DNA of 64,000 nt, taken from positions 62,001-126,000 of the forward strand of contig CBDCHL010000004.1 in the NCBI GenBank assembly GCA_965217195.1. Direction: 5' to 3'. The notes under the pieces were generated by a model that worked only from the letters and a program-made list of their open reading frames with translations, ran no database searches and was not told the DNA's origin. Of this stretch, positions 48,291 to 56,814 are shown piece after piece. The DNA is from UBA6623 sp965217195 (GTDB taxonomy: Bacteria; Acidobacteriota; Terriglobia; Bryobacterales; UBA6623). Position 1 is the first letter of the stretch. Every line of letters starts with the position of its first letter. Both the position numbers and the translations under genes were made by a program.

Positions 48291-50816
48291 TCACTGGATG
48301 TAACCCAGTGACCGCAGGGTTCTTAGCTGCTCGGGGTTAAGCGATGACTCCTCAGGCCGAGTAAGGTGCTGTGCGAGAGTCTGATGTGCCTCGAAGTGCT
48401 CCTGCAAAAAGTCCGTGTATTTCTCGACCAAGTCTGGTCTTTCCTCGTGGAGGCTTTTCAGGCAATAAGGATCGTTCCAAAGGTCATACACCAACAGCGG
48501 CACCGGACGACGCGCCCTTTGGGGAGTTTCATCCTCCTCAGGTTCCTGAATGATTTGGAGAGACGCCCCCCAGCGCCCGTCCACTACCTCGATGCTCCCC
48601 ATGAGCTTGCCCGACGTCGCATTTACGTAGAACTCATCCAAGATGATCGGCCTCGCCTCCCAGTCGGCCTCCCCCAGCAGGAACGGAGCCAGCGAGCGCC
48701 CCTGCATCACCTCCGGATGTGGAAGCCCCAGCAGGTCGAGAACGGTAGGGAACATGTCAATCATCGACGCAGGCCCCGGAATCCGCTGCCCGGCGGCGAT
48801 CCTGCCCGGCCACACGAAGATCATTGGGATTCGCGTGACGCCCGGCCTGAACATAGGTCTCCACTCCGGCGGCAGCTCTTGCATCATCGCGATGTCATAG
48901 TCGTTGGATCCCGCGCTCGCGCCGTGGTCGGAGGCAATAATCAGCAGAGTATGCCGCCACTCGCCCCTGGCCTTGAGTCGTGCTACAAGTCGGCCAATTT
49001 GATGATCCTGGTGTGCCATGCCTTCCGTGTACAGATCGCGCTTCCCGGCGAAGAATGCTACCCGGTCTACGCCGGCCTTCTCGAAGGCATCTCCCCAGGG
49101 CCCGAAACGGCGATTCGTCACTTTCAGCTTCTCTTCCCACTCGTCCAGAATCTGTCGCCGCTCGGGGCTGACGAATAGTCCGGCAAAGGGCGTCGGCGGG
49201 TTATGAGGCCAGTGCACATCCGTAGTCTGGAAGTGGACCCAGTAAGGCTGCCCCGGGTAGTCGTGCCGCCAATCCCAGAAATCCTTGTGTAGCTCGCGGC
49301 TCGAGTGCGACGTCGGTTCCACGCTTTTCTCCCGTAGCACATCCACGCCACGATCCAAGTTGCTCATCGTTGCGGCATTCGGATTCGACGTGAACAGGGC
49401 CGTCTGGTATCCGATCCTGTGCAGGTGCTCAGAGATCGTAGGCACTTCGTTGGGGGGCACCGTTCGGCCGTTTCTCATTCCGCCCATCACGCTATGTTGC
49501 AGCGAAGTCAGAAACGAGGCGGTTGACGGTCTGGTCCAGGACGAATTGGAATAGGCGTATTCGAATAACGTTCCTTCGTCGGCTAGGCGTTCCAAGTTGG
49601 GTGTCGTGCGGCGATTGTAGCCGTAAACACTCATGTAATCAGCGCCGGCACCATCGATGATGTAGAAGATGACATTGGGTCTCTCGGTGCGGAGTAATCC
49701 GCTAACGGTGGGCGCGGCCCACAGCGCGACGGTGCCCGGCCGATCCGCCTGTGTTTCCAACCTAAGGCGTACCGTTTTACCGGCAAATTCGGAAAGGTCC
49801 ACCGTCCGCTGCGCCCAGTGCTCAGTGTCCGCGTAGGTCTCATCGAGTAGGGTCGATGCAGCTTGGTCGTTCGCCGCCGCACTGACGCGAAACGTTACCG
49901 GCGAGTCCCCGCCAAGGACCCCCAGTCCGACGTCCAACCTGCCTGCATCGGGTATTCGCACGGGATACTCAAGCCGAGCCGGGCTGTGAGTAAAGAGCGC
50001 CCGTCGGTAGGCTTGGTTGCGATTCTCGGTCCTGACTCCAACCTTTTCTCGGGAGTAGGCAGCTTCCTTCGGCGTGACGCTGACCGACAGGATCGCCATG
50101 CTTGCGGGTTCGCGGGACGAGATGACCGACAGGATCGCCATGCTTGCGGGTTCGCGGGACGAGATCATGATTCCGAGGTGTTGCCACGGTCCTTCCCACT
50201 GCTCCGTGTAGTCATTCGACCAGTCGGCCCGGAGCGTGTATGTCTGCACCGAACCATCACGAATCACCGGCATAACGCTCGAGAACTTGAAAGGGTATCT
50301 CTCCCAAGGTTCGGACCCAACCTTGTCGCGCATCCGAAAGCCCACTGTCATACCTGTGATCTTGTCGGAAGTGCGGGCGCGCACTAAAATCTCGCTCCAG
50401 TCTTCGCGGCGCCAGTCCGGCAGTGCAACAAAGATACCGCCTGACAAGACCGGCCGGTCGTCCCACGGGAACTTGAAATCGTTAGCGGTTGTAAGACGAA
50501 TCTCCAGCCCCTCTTTCGTTCTCTTCACGGTCGCCGGCTCGGCGGATGCAACAGGCCAAGGCAACGGGACAATAGGGCGCCAGTCCGGCTGAGGTTGCTC
50601 GAAATTCCAAACAACCGGCTCCGGCATGTCTGGTGGTACTTCCGAACCGACGACGTTCGCAGCGTCGAGATGTTCCTCAAGGTGAAGCGGTACGTCGGCC
50701 GCTAACTCGCCATTCTCCGTCTGACAACCTGCCGCGAGGACTAGTGACAGCCCCGTAGCACTGATTAGAGCGAGCCGTACCGGTTTCTCTAGCGCCACGA
50801 ACAGCTTTCCAATCAT
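48291..50816 (-). CDS. Lipoprotein sulfatase-family hydrolase/transferase with Thr in the active-site motif
   Basis: The 841-residue product has a lipoprotein signal (LISATGLSLVLAAGC, Cys31), an N-terminal beta-rich region (about 60-375), and a C-terminal sulfatase/alkaline-phosphatase-superfamily domain (379-~780) with NVIFYIIDGAGADYMSVYGY, SSWTRPSTASFLTSL and IIASDHGASAG. In true sulfatases the motif is C/S-x-P-x-R; here the nucleophile position carries Thr428 in SWTRPS, as in LtaS-like phosphotransferases, so no formylglycine can form. It contains an in-frame 42-bp duplication (residues 219-232 / 233-245). The ATG at 50816 starts the signal peptide. It ends a minus-strand cluster with the TonB receptor and beta-propeller genes. 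Confidence 0.88.
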   Translation of the reverse strand: MIGKLFVALEKPVRLALISATGLSLVLAAGCQTENGELAADVPLHLEEHLDAANVVGSEVPPDMPEPVVWNFEQPQPDWRPIVPLPWPVASAEPATVKRTKEGLEIRLTTANDFKFPWDDRPVLSGGIFVALPDWRREDWSEILVRARTSDKITGMTVGFRMRDKVGSEPWERYPFKFSSVMPVIRDGSVQTYTLRADWSNDYTEQWEGPWQHLGIMISSREPASMAILSVISSREPASMAILSVSVTPKEAAYSREKVGVRTENRNQAYRRALFTHSPARLEYPVRIPDAGRLDVGLGVLGGDSPVTFRVSAAANDQAASTLLDETYADTEHWAQRTVDLSEFAGKTVRLRLETQADRPGTVALWAAPTVSGLLRTERPNVIFYIIDGAGADYMSVYGYNRRTTPNLERLADEGTLFEYAYSNSSWTRPSTASFLTSLQHSVMGGMRNGRTVPPNEVPTISEHLHRIGYQTALFTSNPNAATMSNLDRGVDVLREKSVEPTSHSSRELHKDFWDWRHDYPGQPYWVHFQTTDVHWPHNPPTPFAGLFVSPERRQILDEWEEKLKVTNRRFGPWGDAFEKAGVDRVAFFAGKRDLYTEGMAHQDHQIGRLVARLKARGEWRHTLLIIASDHGASAGSNDYDIAMMQELPPEWRPMFRPGVTRIPMIFVWPGRIAAGQRIPGPASMIDMFPTVLDLLGLPHPEVMQGRSLAPFLLGEADWEARPIILDEFYVNATSGKLMGSIEVVDGRWGASLQIIQEPEEDETPQRARRPVPLLVYDLWNDPYCLKSLHEERPDLVEKYTDFLQEHFEAHQTLAQHLTRPEESSLNPEQLRTLRSLGYIQ
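50081..50164 (-). repeat. 42-bp in-frame tandem duplication inside the sulfatase gene
   Basis: Two identical 42-base units (50081-50122, 50123-50164) encode ISSREPASMAILSV twice. The copies differ by no base that I can see, so the event is recent or maintained. Confidence 0.9.
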
Positions 50817-50936
50817 TCGGGAACGCCGCTCCGTCCGTGAGGGATGGCAGCATTCCAAACGCTCGTCGGTGTCGGGATCCAAGACGTGTCTACGCCTTGC
50901 GGGCACGAGCCCCAAGGGCAGCTTCAAGGAACTAAT

Positions 50937-52502
50937 TCACTTGCCTTTGAGGCCGAAGCAATACACGTTGGAATCGTAGTCCACGCTGTAAATACGACCT
51001 TCGGCGACGGCCAACCCGCTGAAGTGCACCCAGGTTTCCATCGCCCCGCCGCTGTTGTAGAGTTCCTTCCCCGTGCGGGCATCGAGAGCGTGGAGAACCG
51101 CGGGTTTCGTGTCGGAAGTACGCCCGCCGACTTCGCCCGACGTGTTCCACTCCCCTCGCTGATTGGGGTTTTCGCCGGTCTCGAGGACGAAAACCACCCC
51201 GTTCGCAATAACGACAGGATCGGGCACCTTGAAGTTCGCTGAAATCCAAACGGGCTCCAGCGTGGGTTTATTGGTTTCGCCGTCCGCGACGACCTTGAAA
51301 GCCATGACGCTGCCGTCCTCGCCGGCCCCATGGTCAACGGGGAACTCCGGTGCCGACTCGGAAACAGTCCCGTAAAGAGGGACATAGAGCCAGGCATCGC
51401 CCTCTTCGTCCCGCCACATCGAGAGCCCGCCCCAAATGCCATACGAAGTGCTGGACTTCGGATCGTTCCCCAGTTTGATTCCTGCCATCAGGGGCGTCTG
51501 ATGATCTTTGCCGCCCAGCGACTCGGCGTCGAGCAAGTACAAAACGCCCTCTTTCGCGCCGCTGGCGAGCAGATTGTAGTCCCGCCAACCGAACCATACC
51601 GGGCTGGCGGAACCGTAATCCAGGTCTTCCCGAAAAACCTCCCACCAATTGTGGGGCAGGAAATAATCCACGAGATCGAGTTTGTCGAGGGAGGCCGCGA
51701 CAACAGTGTTCGAGTAGTCGCCCAGGGCGCGATCGAAAGGACCGTCCGCCGTGGAACCGTAAACGCGGCCATCCTCGCCAATGATGGGACCGCCCCGGCC
51801 CCAGATGCCCCCGGTGGTGGTGTTGGAGAGCAGTAATTGCCGCACGACCGGATGATGCCGATCTTTGATATCCATGGAATAGAATCCGCCCAGCCCTCCT
51901 CCACAGCCCTGAGCCAGTGTCGTATAGATTGTGTCGCCGACAAGATTGAGGCTCCAACTTTTCGCAAAGGGAGCCACGAATTGTACGGGTCCGTACCGGA
52001 CCTTTCCGCTGCCCATGTCCAACCCGTAGAGCGCACCGTCCTCGGCGAGCGTATAGAGGATGCCGCTACGCTTGTCGAAGGTCGGCGTAGCGCTGACGCC
52101 GTTGGGGCAATAGAGGGTCCCTTGGATCCCGATGTTATTGGGCAACGCATAGGACGTAACTTCCCACTCCCACAACAGCTCACCCGTGTCGGAATCGAGC
52201 GCAAAAACCTTCCCCTCTTTTCCGGCTGTGTAGATGACATCCTTCACACCGAGACGGGTCGACACGTCCACGGCCACAATGGGAGCCGTCAACGCGAAGA
52301 GCATAGAACCCTGATTATCGACTTTGGTTTTCCATTTCAACTCGAGATTGGATACAGTTTCCGGACTGAGCGATCGCTCGTCGACAGCCCAACCCGTGCG
52401 TTGCGGGTCGTGCCCGAAGGTCGGCCATTCCCCGGCCCGGGCAACACCCGGCAACAGGCAGGAAGACAAGAGAAGACAGATAAGGCGTGCTTCTTGTGGC
52501 AT
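50937..52502 (-). CDS. Secreted PQQ-like beta-propeller protein
   Basis: The 521-residue product has a signal peptide (MPQEARLICLLLSSCLLPGV, cut after ARA) and about seven PQQ-type beta-propeller blades: WPTFGHDPQRTGW (start of blade 1), DVIYTAGKEGKVFALDSDTG, GILYTLAEDGALYGLDMGSG, RVYGSTADGP and IYSVDYDSNVYCFGLKG (last). It resembles PQQ-binding-like repeat proteins more than true PQQ dehydrogenases: no catalytic Asp-Cys-Cys site is seen. A periplasmic binding or assembly role is likely. The ATG at 52502 has AAGAGGATC just before. It lies between the TonB receptor and sulfatase genes on the same strand, after a hairpin at 52539-52566. Confidence 0.88.
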   Translation of the reverse strand: MPQEARLICLLLSSCLLPGVARAGEWPTFGHDPQRTGWAVDERSLSPETVSNLELKWKTKVDNQGSMLFALTAPIVAVDVSTRLGVKDVIYTAGKEGKVFALDSDTGELLWEWEVTSYALPNNIGIQGTLYCPNGVSATPTFDKRSGILYTLAEDGALYGLDMGSGKVRYGPVQFVAPFAKSWSLNLVGDTIYTTLAQGCGGGLGGFYSMDIKDRHHPVVRQLLLSNTTTGGIWGRGGPIIGEDGRVYGSTADGPFDRALGDYSNTVVAASLDKLDLVDYFLPHNWWEVFREDLDYGSASPVWFGWRDYNLLASGAKEGVLYLLDAESLGGKDHQTPLMAGIKLGNDPKSSTSYGIWGGLSMWRDEEGDAWLYVPLYGTVSESAPEFPVDHGAGEDGSVMAFKVVADGETNKPTLEPVWISANFKVPDPVVIANGVVFVLETGENPNQRGEWNTSGEVGGRTSDTKPAVLHALDARTGKELYNSGGAMETWVHFSGLAVAEGRIYSVDYDSNVYCFGLKGK

Positions 52503-52538
52503 GAGATCCTCTTCGCTGTCTATCTTACCGGTATGAAT

Positions 52539-52566
52539 AAAGGGCGGGCCGTGAGGCCCGCCCTTT
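52539..52566 (-). terminator. Hairpin between the TonB receptor and beta-propeller genes
   Basis: A perfect 12-bp stem AAAGGGCGGGCC / GGCCCGCCCTTT with a 4-base loop lies 50 bases after the receptor stop, followed on the minus strand by ATTCAT. It may end or attenuate the receptor transcript. Confidence 0.7.
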
Positions 52567-52616
52567 AGCCGATTCCCTGAAAGTTCCCAGGCAAGTGGGG
52601 AAGAATCCCGCCCGGG

Positions 52617-55600
52617 TCAGAAGTGAATCTTCAACGCCAACTGAATGATCCGCGGTTCGTTCTCCTGGCTGGTGATTTGGCCGAAGCTGCCGCCTCCGAA
52701 GCCCGTACTGGGGTGCCGAAACTGGGTCCGATTGAAAGCATTGAAGAACTCGGCACGGAACTCCGCCTTCACCGACTCCTTGATGGGAATGTGCTTCGTA
52801 ATGGAAATGTCGAAGTTCTTCCAGCCGTCCCCGCGGCAATTCAGGTTGCGGGGCGCATTTCCGAATGTGAAGGGTTCCGGATGCCGGAACGCGCTCTCGT
52901 CCACCCATCTTGAGATCTTCTCCGACCGAGACCGGCCGCTGGAAAGGCAGGCATCGCCGACCAAATCAGGCCGCGCGCCCCCACCGAACGCTCCCGTTCT
53001 GTTCGGTGACACGCTGATGTCGCCCAGTGGGAATCCGCTCGAGATCGTCATAATCCCGGACACCTCCCAGCCGCCGACAATCCTGTCGAGCACGGGGGAC
53101 ATGCCCGCACCAAAGCGTTGGCCGCGGCCGAAGGGAAGCTCGTAGACCCAACCGGAAACCAAGCGGTGGGTCGTGTCTTCCGCCGAATGCGACTTTTCCC
53201 CCTCAAAGGAAACCTGGTTTTGCTGAGATGTGTTTGGCCCTAAAAAGCCGGCTTCAAACGAATCCACATTCGTGAGGAATTTCGAGAATGTGTACGCTAC
53301 CTGCAGACTTAGGCCGGCTTGGGTGGACTTCTTATAGCCGATCTGCAAGGACTCGAAGGTGCTTTGAAACTCACTCTGAGTGGGGCCACTATAGGAGGGT
53401 AGGGTGGCGACTCGGCCCGTGAATTGAGGGTTTTGCTTCAGCAACTGTCCCAGCAGTGCCGTCTCCCGACTCAAGGGGGATGTCGGGTCTGTAATGATCC
53501 CGAAGAACGGATTCGGCACCGACTCAAACACCCTCTCCCGAAAGCGGGTGAAGTCCTTCTCCGCTATCTGGTCCCCGCAGTTGAATATGGCGCAGTGCAG
53601 GCGCTTGCCCCGGCTGGCGCCGTAGGCGACGGAGAGAACGGATTGGTCACCAAGCTCATACTCAAATCCAAAGTTCCACTGCCACAAATAAGGCGTATGG
53701 GTGGTGCCGTTGGCAGCGCCGACGATTAATGGCGCGCCTACAAGAGTCAGCAGTCCTTGGGAATCGAAGATCGGCTCGTTGAACCCGGCCGGGAAAGGAT
53801 CGTCAATGGTCGTGGCGGGATTGATCCCGTCAACGCTACCTACCAGCTGCGTGTTCGCCACATTGCCCGGAGGGCCCACGGCCGAAACGGTGGAGGTAGC
53901 CGGGCTGACCGCGTAGATCTTGGCCAGGCCGCCCCGCATGACCAGTTTGTCGGTCAGCCGATAGGCGAATCCCAATCGAGGCGCAAGGTTGCTGTAGTCC
54001 CCTTTGTCGATGCCCCGGTCATATCCGGGAGAGCTGGGCCAGACGACGGCGCCCAGCAGCGGCCTGCCTACCAGGTCTTGGAAGTAGTCGTTTAGTGTTC
54101 CGCTGCCGGTGTTTGGGCCGCTCATCTGTGCTAAAGGAGTCACCGCGTCGATGGACCAGCGGGAGAAGTGGTCGAAACGATCGGTGAAGGGTCTTTCAAA
54201 CTCGTAGCGGACTCCGAGGTTGAGGGTCAGGCGAGGCGTCACACGCCAGTCGTCCTGAAAATACCAACCCATATACTTGCTCCTCGTGGCTGTGGTAAAA
54301 CCTGAAGCCATGCCGCCACCGCTCGGAAAACCGAGCAACAGGTCGGCAAGCCCGTTGCCTGTGTTCGCATCGGGGAGGAACGGGTTGGGGCCCCGGGTGA
54401 ATAGGCCGTTGAAGCCGTAGCTCCCCCCGGTACCGGAGGACTTTCTCTGATTTGTGTCACGGACGTTCCCCTGGAAGCCGATCTTCAGCGTGTGCGCGCC
54501 CCTCGTGTTGATGATTCCCACCGAATAACCGAAGTTGTGATGCGGCTCGTCGACGGTGTTGTTGGTCCCCAACGAGGCGTAGCCGCCGGCCGAGACAGCG
54601 GGAAATGCAGTCCCGCCGGCAAACGTATTAACCCAGCTCAGAAGTTCAGGGTTGTTGAACGGCCCGCCCAAAGGTTGGACGTCAAAGTGCGAAGCGCCCG
54701 GCACCCGAGAGGAATCGCACAGGACGAAGGTGTAGTTGAAACCCTGTGTGATCACCATGGTGGGCGAAGCTGTCCAGCTCCAGGAAAGAACGGTGTTCCA
54801 AGCGGGGTTCCTGTTGTTCTCGCCGAAATTGTCCGCCTCCGTGCCGTACACCCGGAATGTCGGAAGTTCAAACACGTTACTTGAGTAACGATACATGAAG
54901 CGGTGATTCTGAGTGGCCTGGTAGTCCCCTTTGATGTCCCACCGCCTCCAGCTCGTGTTCGTCGTTAGAGGAAACTGGAGGTTCCCGATTTCGGTTCGCT
55001 CGCCGTTGGGACCCTTGAGTCCGGCGTTGTTCGGACCGGATCCCCAGAAGGGAAGCAGCCCCGGCCCGAAAGGGTTGATCATGGAAGCCGGGATCTGGTT
55101 ATTGGGAAACGGGCTGCGTATGGGTGTTCCGTCCGCACTCATGGACACGTCCAGTGGGTTGTAGATGTTCTCCACCGCTCCGGCGGTCGTATGGAGGTCG
55201 GAGAAGTCCCCTCCCATCTCGCGCGCCGTTGGAACGCGCGTGAAGATAGATCTCGGTCTCGGTTGAAGCATCCGCTCAAAATCTCCGAAGAACCACGCCC
55301 TGTTCTTCACAATGGGCCCGCCGCCGGCGCCCCCGAACTGATTGCGCTTGGACTCGGCTTTCGGCTGCCCCGCTCTGTTGAGGAAGAAGTCGTTGGCGTT
55401 GAGGTTGTCGTTCTGATGGAACTCATACACAACACCGTGATACTCGTTGGTGCCGCTCTTGGTGATGATATTCAGAACGGAATTGCCCCGGCCGTACTCC
55501 GCCGAGTAGTTGTTGGTCATCAGCTGGAATTCCTGAGTGAAGTCCGGCGTCGCCTGGATGGGCATGTAGTTGCCGGACCCAGTGTTCGAAAAGGAGATGT

Positions 55601-56228
55601 CGATCCCATCCACCATGGCGACAGTCGAACTTCTCATGCCCCCGTTCGAGGTGAAGATGAGGCGGCCCTGCCAAGACAACCCATTGCGGTCCTGGCCGCC
55701 CCTCTGGCTGCGGTGGTCGGCCGTTACTCCCGGGACCAGGTTGACCAGATAGGTCGGGTCCCTGAGGATCAGAGGGAGCTGCTTGACCGGCCGCTCGGCG
55801 ACGACTTCGCCTAGGTTCGAGGTTTGGGTATTCAACGACACGGCAGCCGCCGAAACGGTTACGACCTCCTGAACCGTGCTGGGCTCCAAGACGACGTTGA
55901 TGTTGTTCGTCTTCGCTACCTGGAGGATGATGTTCTCCACGGAAGCGATGTTAAACCCCGGCTGCTCCACCCTCAACGTGTAGGTATCCGGACGAAGGGA
56001 GGAGAATCGGTAGTACCCGACCTCATTCGACTCGCCCTCAATGGTGACGCCGGTTGCTGCGCTTTCCAAGGTCAACTTGACGCCGGGAATCACGGCGCCG
56101 GTTGAGTCGGTAACCTGCCCGGTCAAGTTAGCGGTAGCGCCAATTGCCTGGGCATATGCCGGGGTCTGCGCGACAAAGGCCAGACCCACGGCCAGAAAAA
56201 GGCTCAAAACGAGCCGCTCGGATTTCAT
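52617..56228 (-). CDS. Oar-like TonB-dependent receptor with carboxypeptidase-regulatory domain
   Basis: The 1,203-residue product has a signal peptide (cut after AYAQ), a carboxypeptidase-regulatory-like Ig domain (about 32-115, GQVTDSTGAVIPGVKLTLES), a plug domain (about 120-235, with LVPGVTADHRSQRGGQDRNG) and a 22-strand-type barrel ending in KIHF. It belongs to the Oar-like TonB receptor group, abundant in Acidobacteriota, for import of large glycans or peptides. The ATG at 56228 has a GGGGGGG run 5-12 bases upstream. It leads a minus-strand cluster with the beta-propeller and sulfatase genes, suggesting the three handle the same substrate class. Confidence 0.95.
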   Translation of the reverse strand: MKSERLVLSLFLAVGLAFVAQTPAYAQAIGATANLTGQVTDSTGAVIPGVKLTLESAATGVTIEGESNEVGYYRFSSLRPDTYTLRVEQPGFNIASVENIILQVAKTNNINVVLEPSTVQEVVTVSAAAVSLNTQTSNLGEVVAERPVKQLPLILRDPTYLVNLVPGVTADHRSQRGGQDRNGLSWQGRLIFTSNGGMRSSTVAMVDGIDISFSNTGSGNYMPIQATPDFTQEFQLMTNNYSAEYGRGNSVLNIITKSGTNEYHGVVYEFHQNDNLNANDFFLNRAGQPKAESKRNQFGGAGGGPIVKNRAWFFGDFERMLQPRPRSIFTRVPTAREMGGDFSDLHTTAGAVENIYNPLDVSMSADGTPIRSPFPNNQIPASMINPFGPGLLPFWGSGPNNAGLKGPNGERTEIGNLQFPLTTNTSWRRWDIKGDYQATQNHRFMYRYSSNVFELPTFRVYGTEADNFGENNRNPAWNTVLSWSWTASPTMVITQGFNYTFVLCDSSRVPGASHFDVQPLGGPFNNPELLSWVNTFAGGTAFPAVSAGGYASLGTNNTVDEPHHNFGYSVGIINTRGAHTLKIGFQGNVRDTNQRKSSGTGGSYGFNGLFTRGPNPFLPDANTGNGLADLLLGFPSGGGMASGFTTATRSKYMGWYFQDDWRVTPRLTLNLGVRYEFERPFTDRFDHFSRWSIDAVTPLAQMSGPNTGSGTLNDYFQDLVGRPLLGAVVWPSSPGYDRGIDKGDYSNLAPRLGFAYRLTDKLVMRGGLAKIYAVSPATSTVSAVGPPGNVANTQLVGSVDGINPATTIDDPFPAGFNEPIFDSQGLLTLVGAPLIVGAANGTTHTPYLWQWNFGFEYELGDQSVLSVAYGASRGKRLHCAIFNCGDQIAEKDFTRFRERVFESVPNPFFGIITDPTSPLSRETALLGQLLKQNPQFTGRVATLPSYSGPTQSEFQSTFESLQIGYKKSTQAGLSLQVAYTFSKFLTNVDSFEAGFLGPNTSQQNQVSFEGEKSHSAEDTTHRLVSGWVYELPFGRGQRFGAGMSPVLDRIVGGWEVSGIMTISSGFPLGDISVSPNRTGAFGGGARPDLVGDACLSSGRSRSEKISRWVDESAFRHPEPFTFGNAPRNLNCRGDGWKNFDISITKHIPIKESVKAEFRAEFFNAFNRTQFRHPSTGFGGGSFGQITSQENEPRIIQLALKIHF

Positions 56229-56814
56229 GGATTTCCCCCCCAAAGCGTGTCCAAAAACACCGTTAATTTTAACAGTCTCTGGATCGTACCGCGTTTGCAT
56301 CTCGCCCGTCAACGCAGGATTTTTCTTCGGTGAGAAAGCGCCCCGGCGAGCCCGGTGTCGGTGGTGATGCGCTGTCTCAGACCGGCTCCTTAGGCGACCA
56401 AGGGGCTCATCCGAAAATAGTCTTCGAACGTATTCTTATGGCGCACTCCGGTCGACGTGGCGCACGCACTCTTGCGTGCCGTGTCGCCACTCGTGGCGAC
56501 ATTGGGCAGGTCTCTAGATCTAGACCTGCCCAAGCGGGGACTTCCGTCCCCGCCTCCGTGTCTACTGCCCGCGGCGGGTTCGGTCTCCAGTGCTATCGTG
56601 CCCAATTGAGGAAGGGCAGGTCTGGAGACCTGCCCCACTGCGAGAGGCTGTGCCCCGGGGGCGGAAAATGTAGAAACTCCAGGTGTCGCCACTCGTGGCG
56701 ACATGTCGGAATCCTCCGGAACCAGCCCGCGTGGGAGAAAGCGAAGGAGTTACGATCTTCACCCACTGTCCGCCCGACCGTGGCGACTTCGCGGAGAAAT
56801 CAGTCGCTTGATGC
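56229..56814. other. Palindrome-rich intergenic region
   Basis: No gene is supported. It contains the REP-like repeat at 56453-56502, the palindromes GGGCAGGTCTCTAGAT/CTAGACCTGCCC (about 56507-56532), GCGGGGACTTCCGTCCCCGC (56536-56555) and AAGGGCAGGTCTGGAGACCTGCCC (about 56612-56634), and a half repeat at 56686-56706. Confidence 0.7.
56453..56502 (+). repeat. REP-like palindromic repeat, copy 3
   Basis: It reads GACGTGGCGCACGCACTCTT then GCGTGCCGTGTCGCCACTCG then TGGCGACATT. It matches the copy at 3651-3703. Confidence 0.8.

Noticed and set aside
50081..50164. CRISPR-like duplicate
   Set aside because: It is a direct tandem duplication inside a coding gene, in frame.
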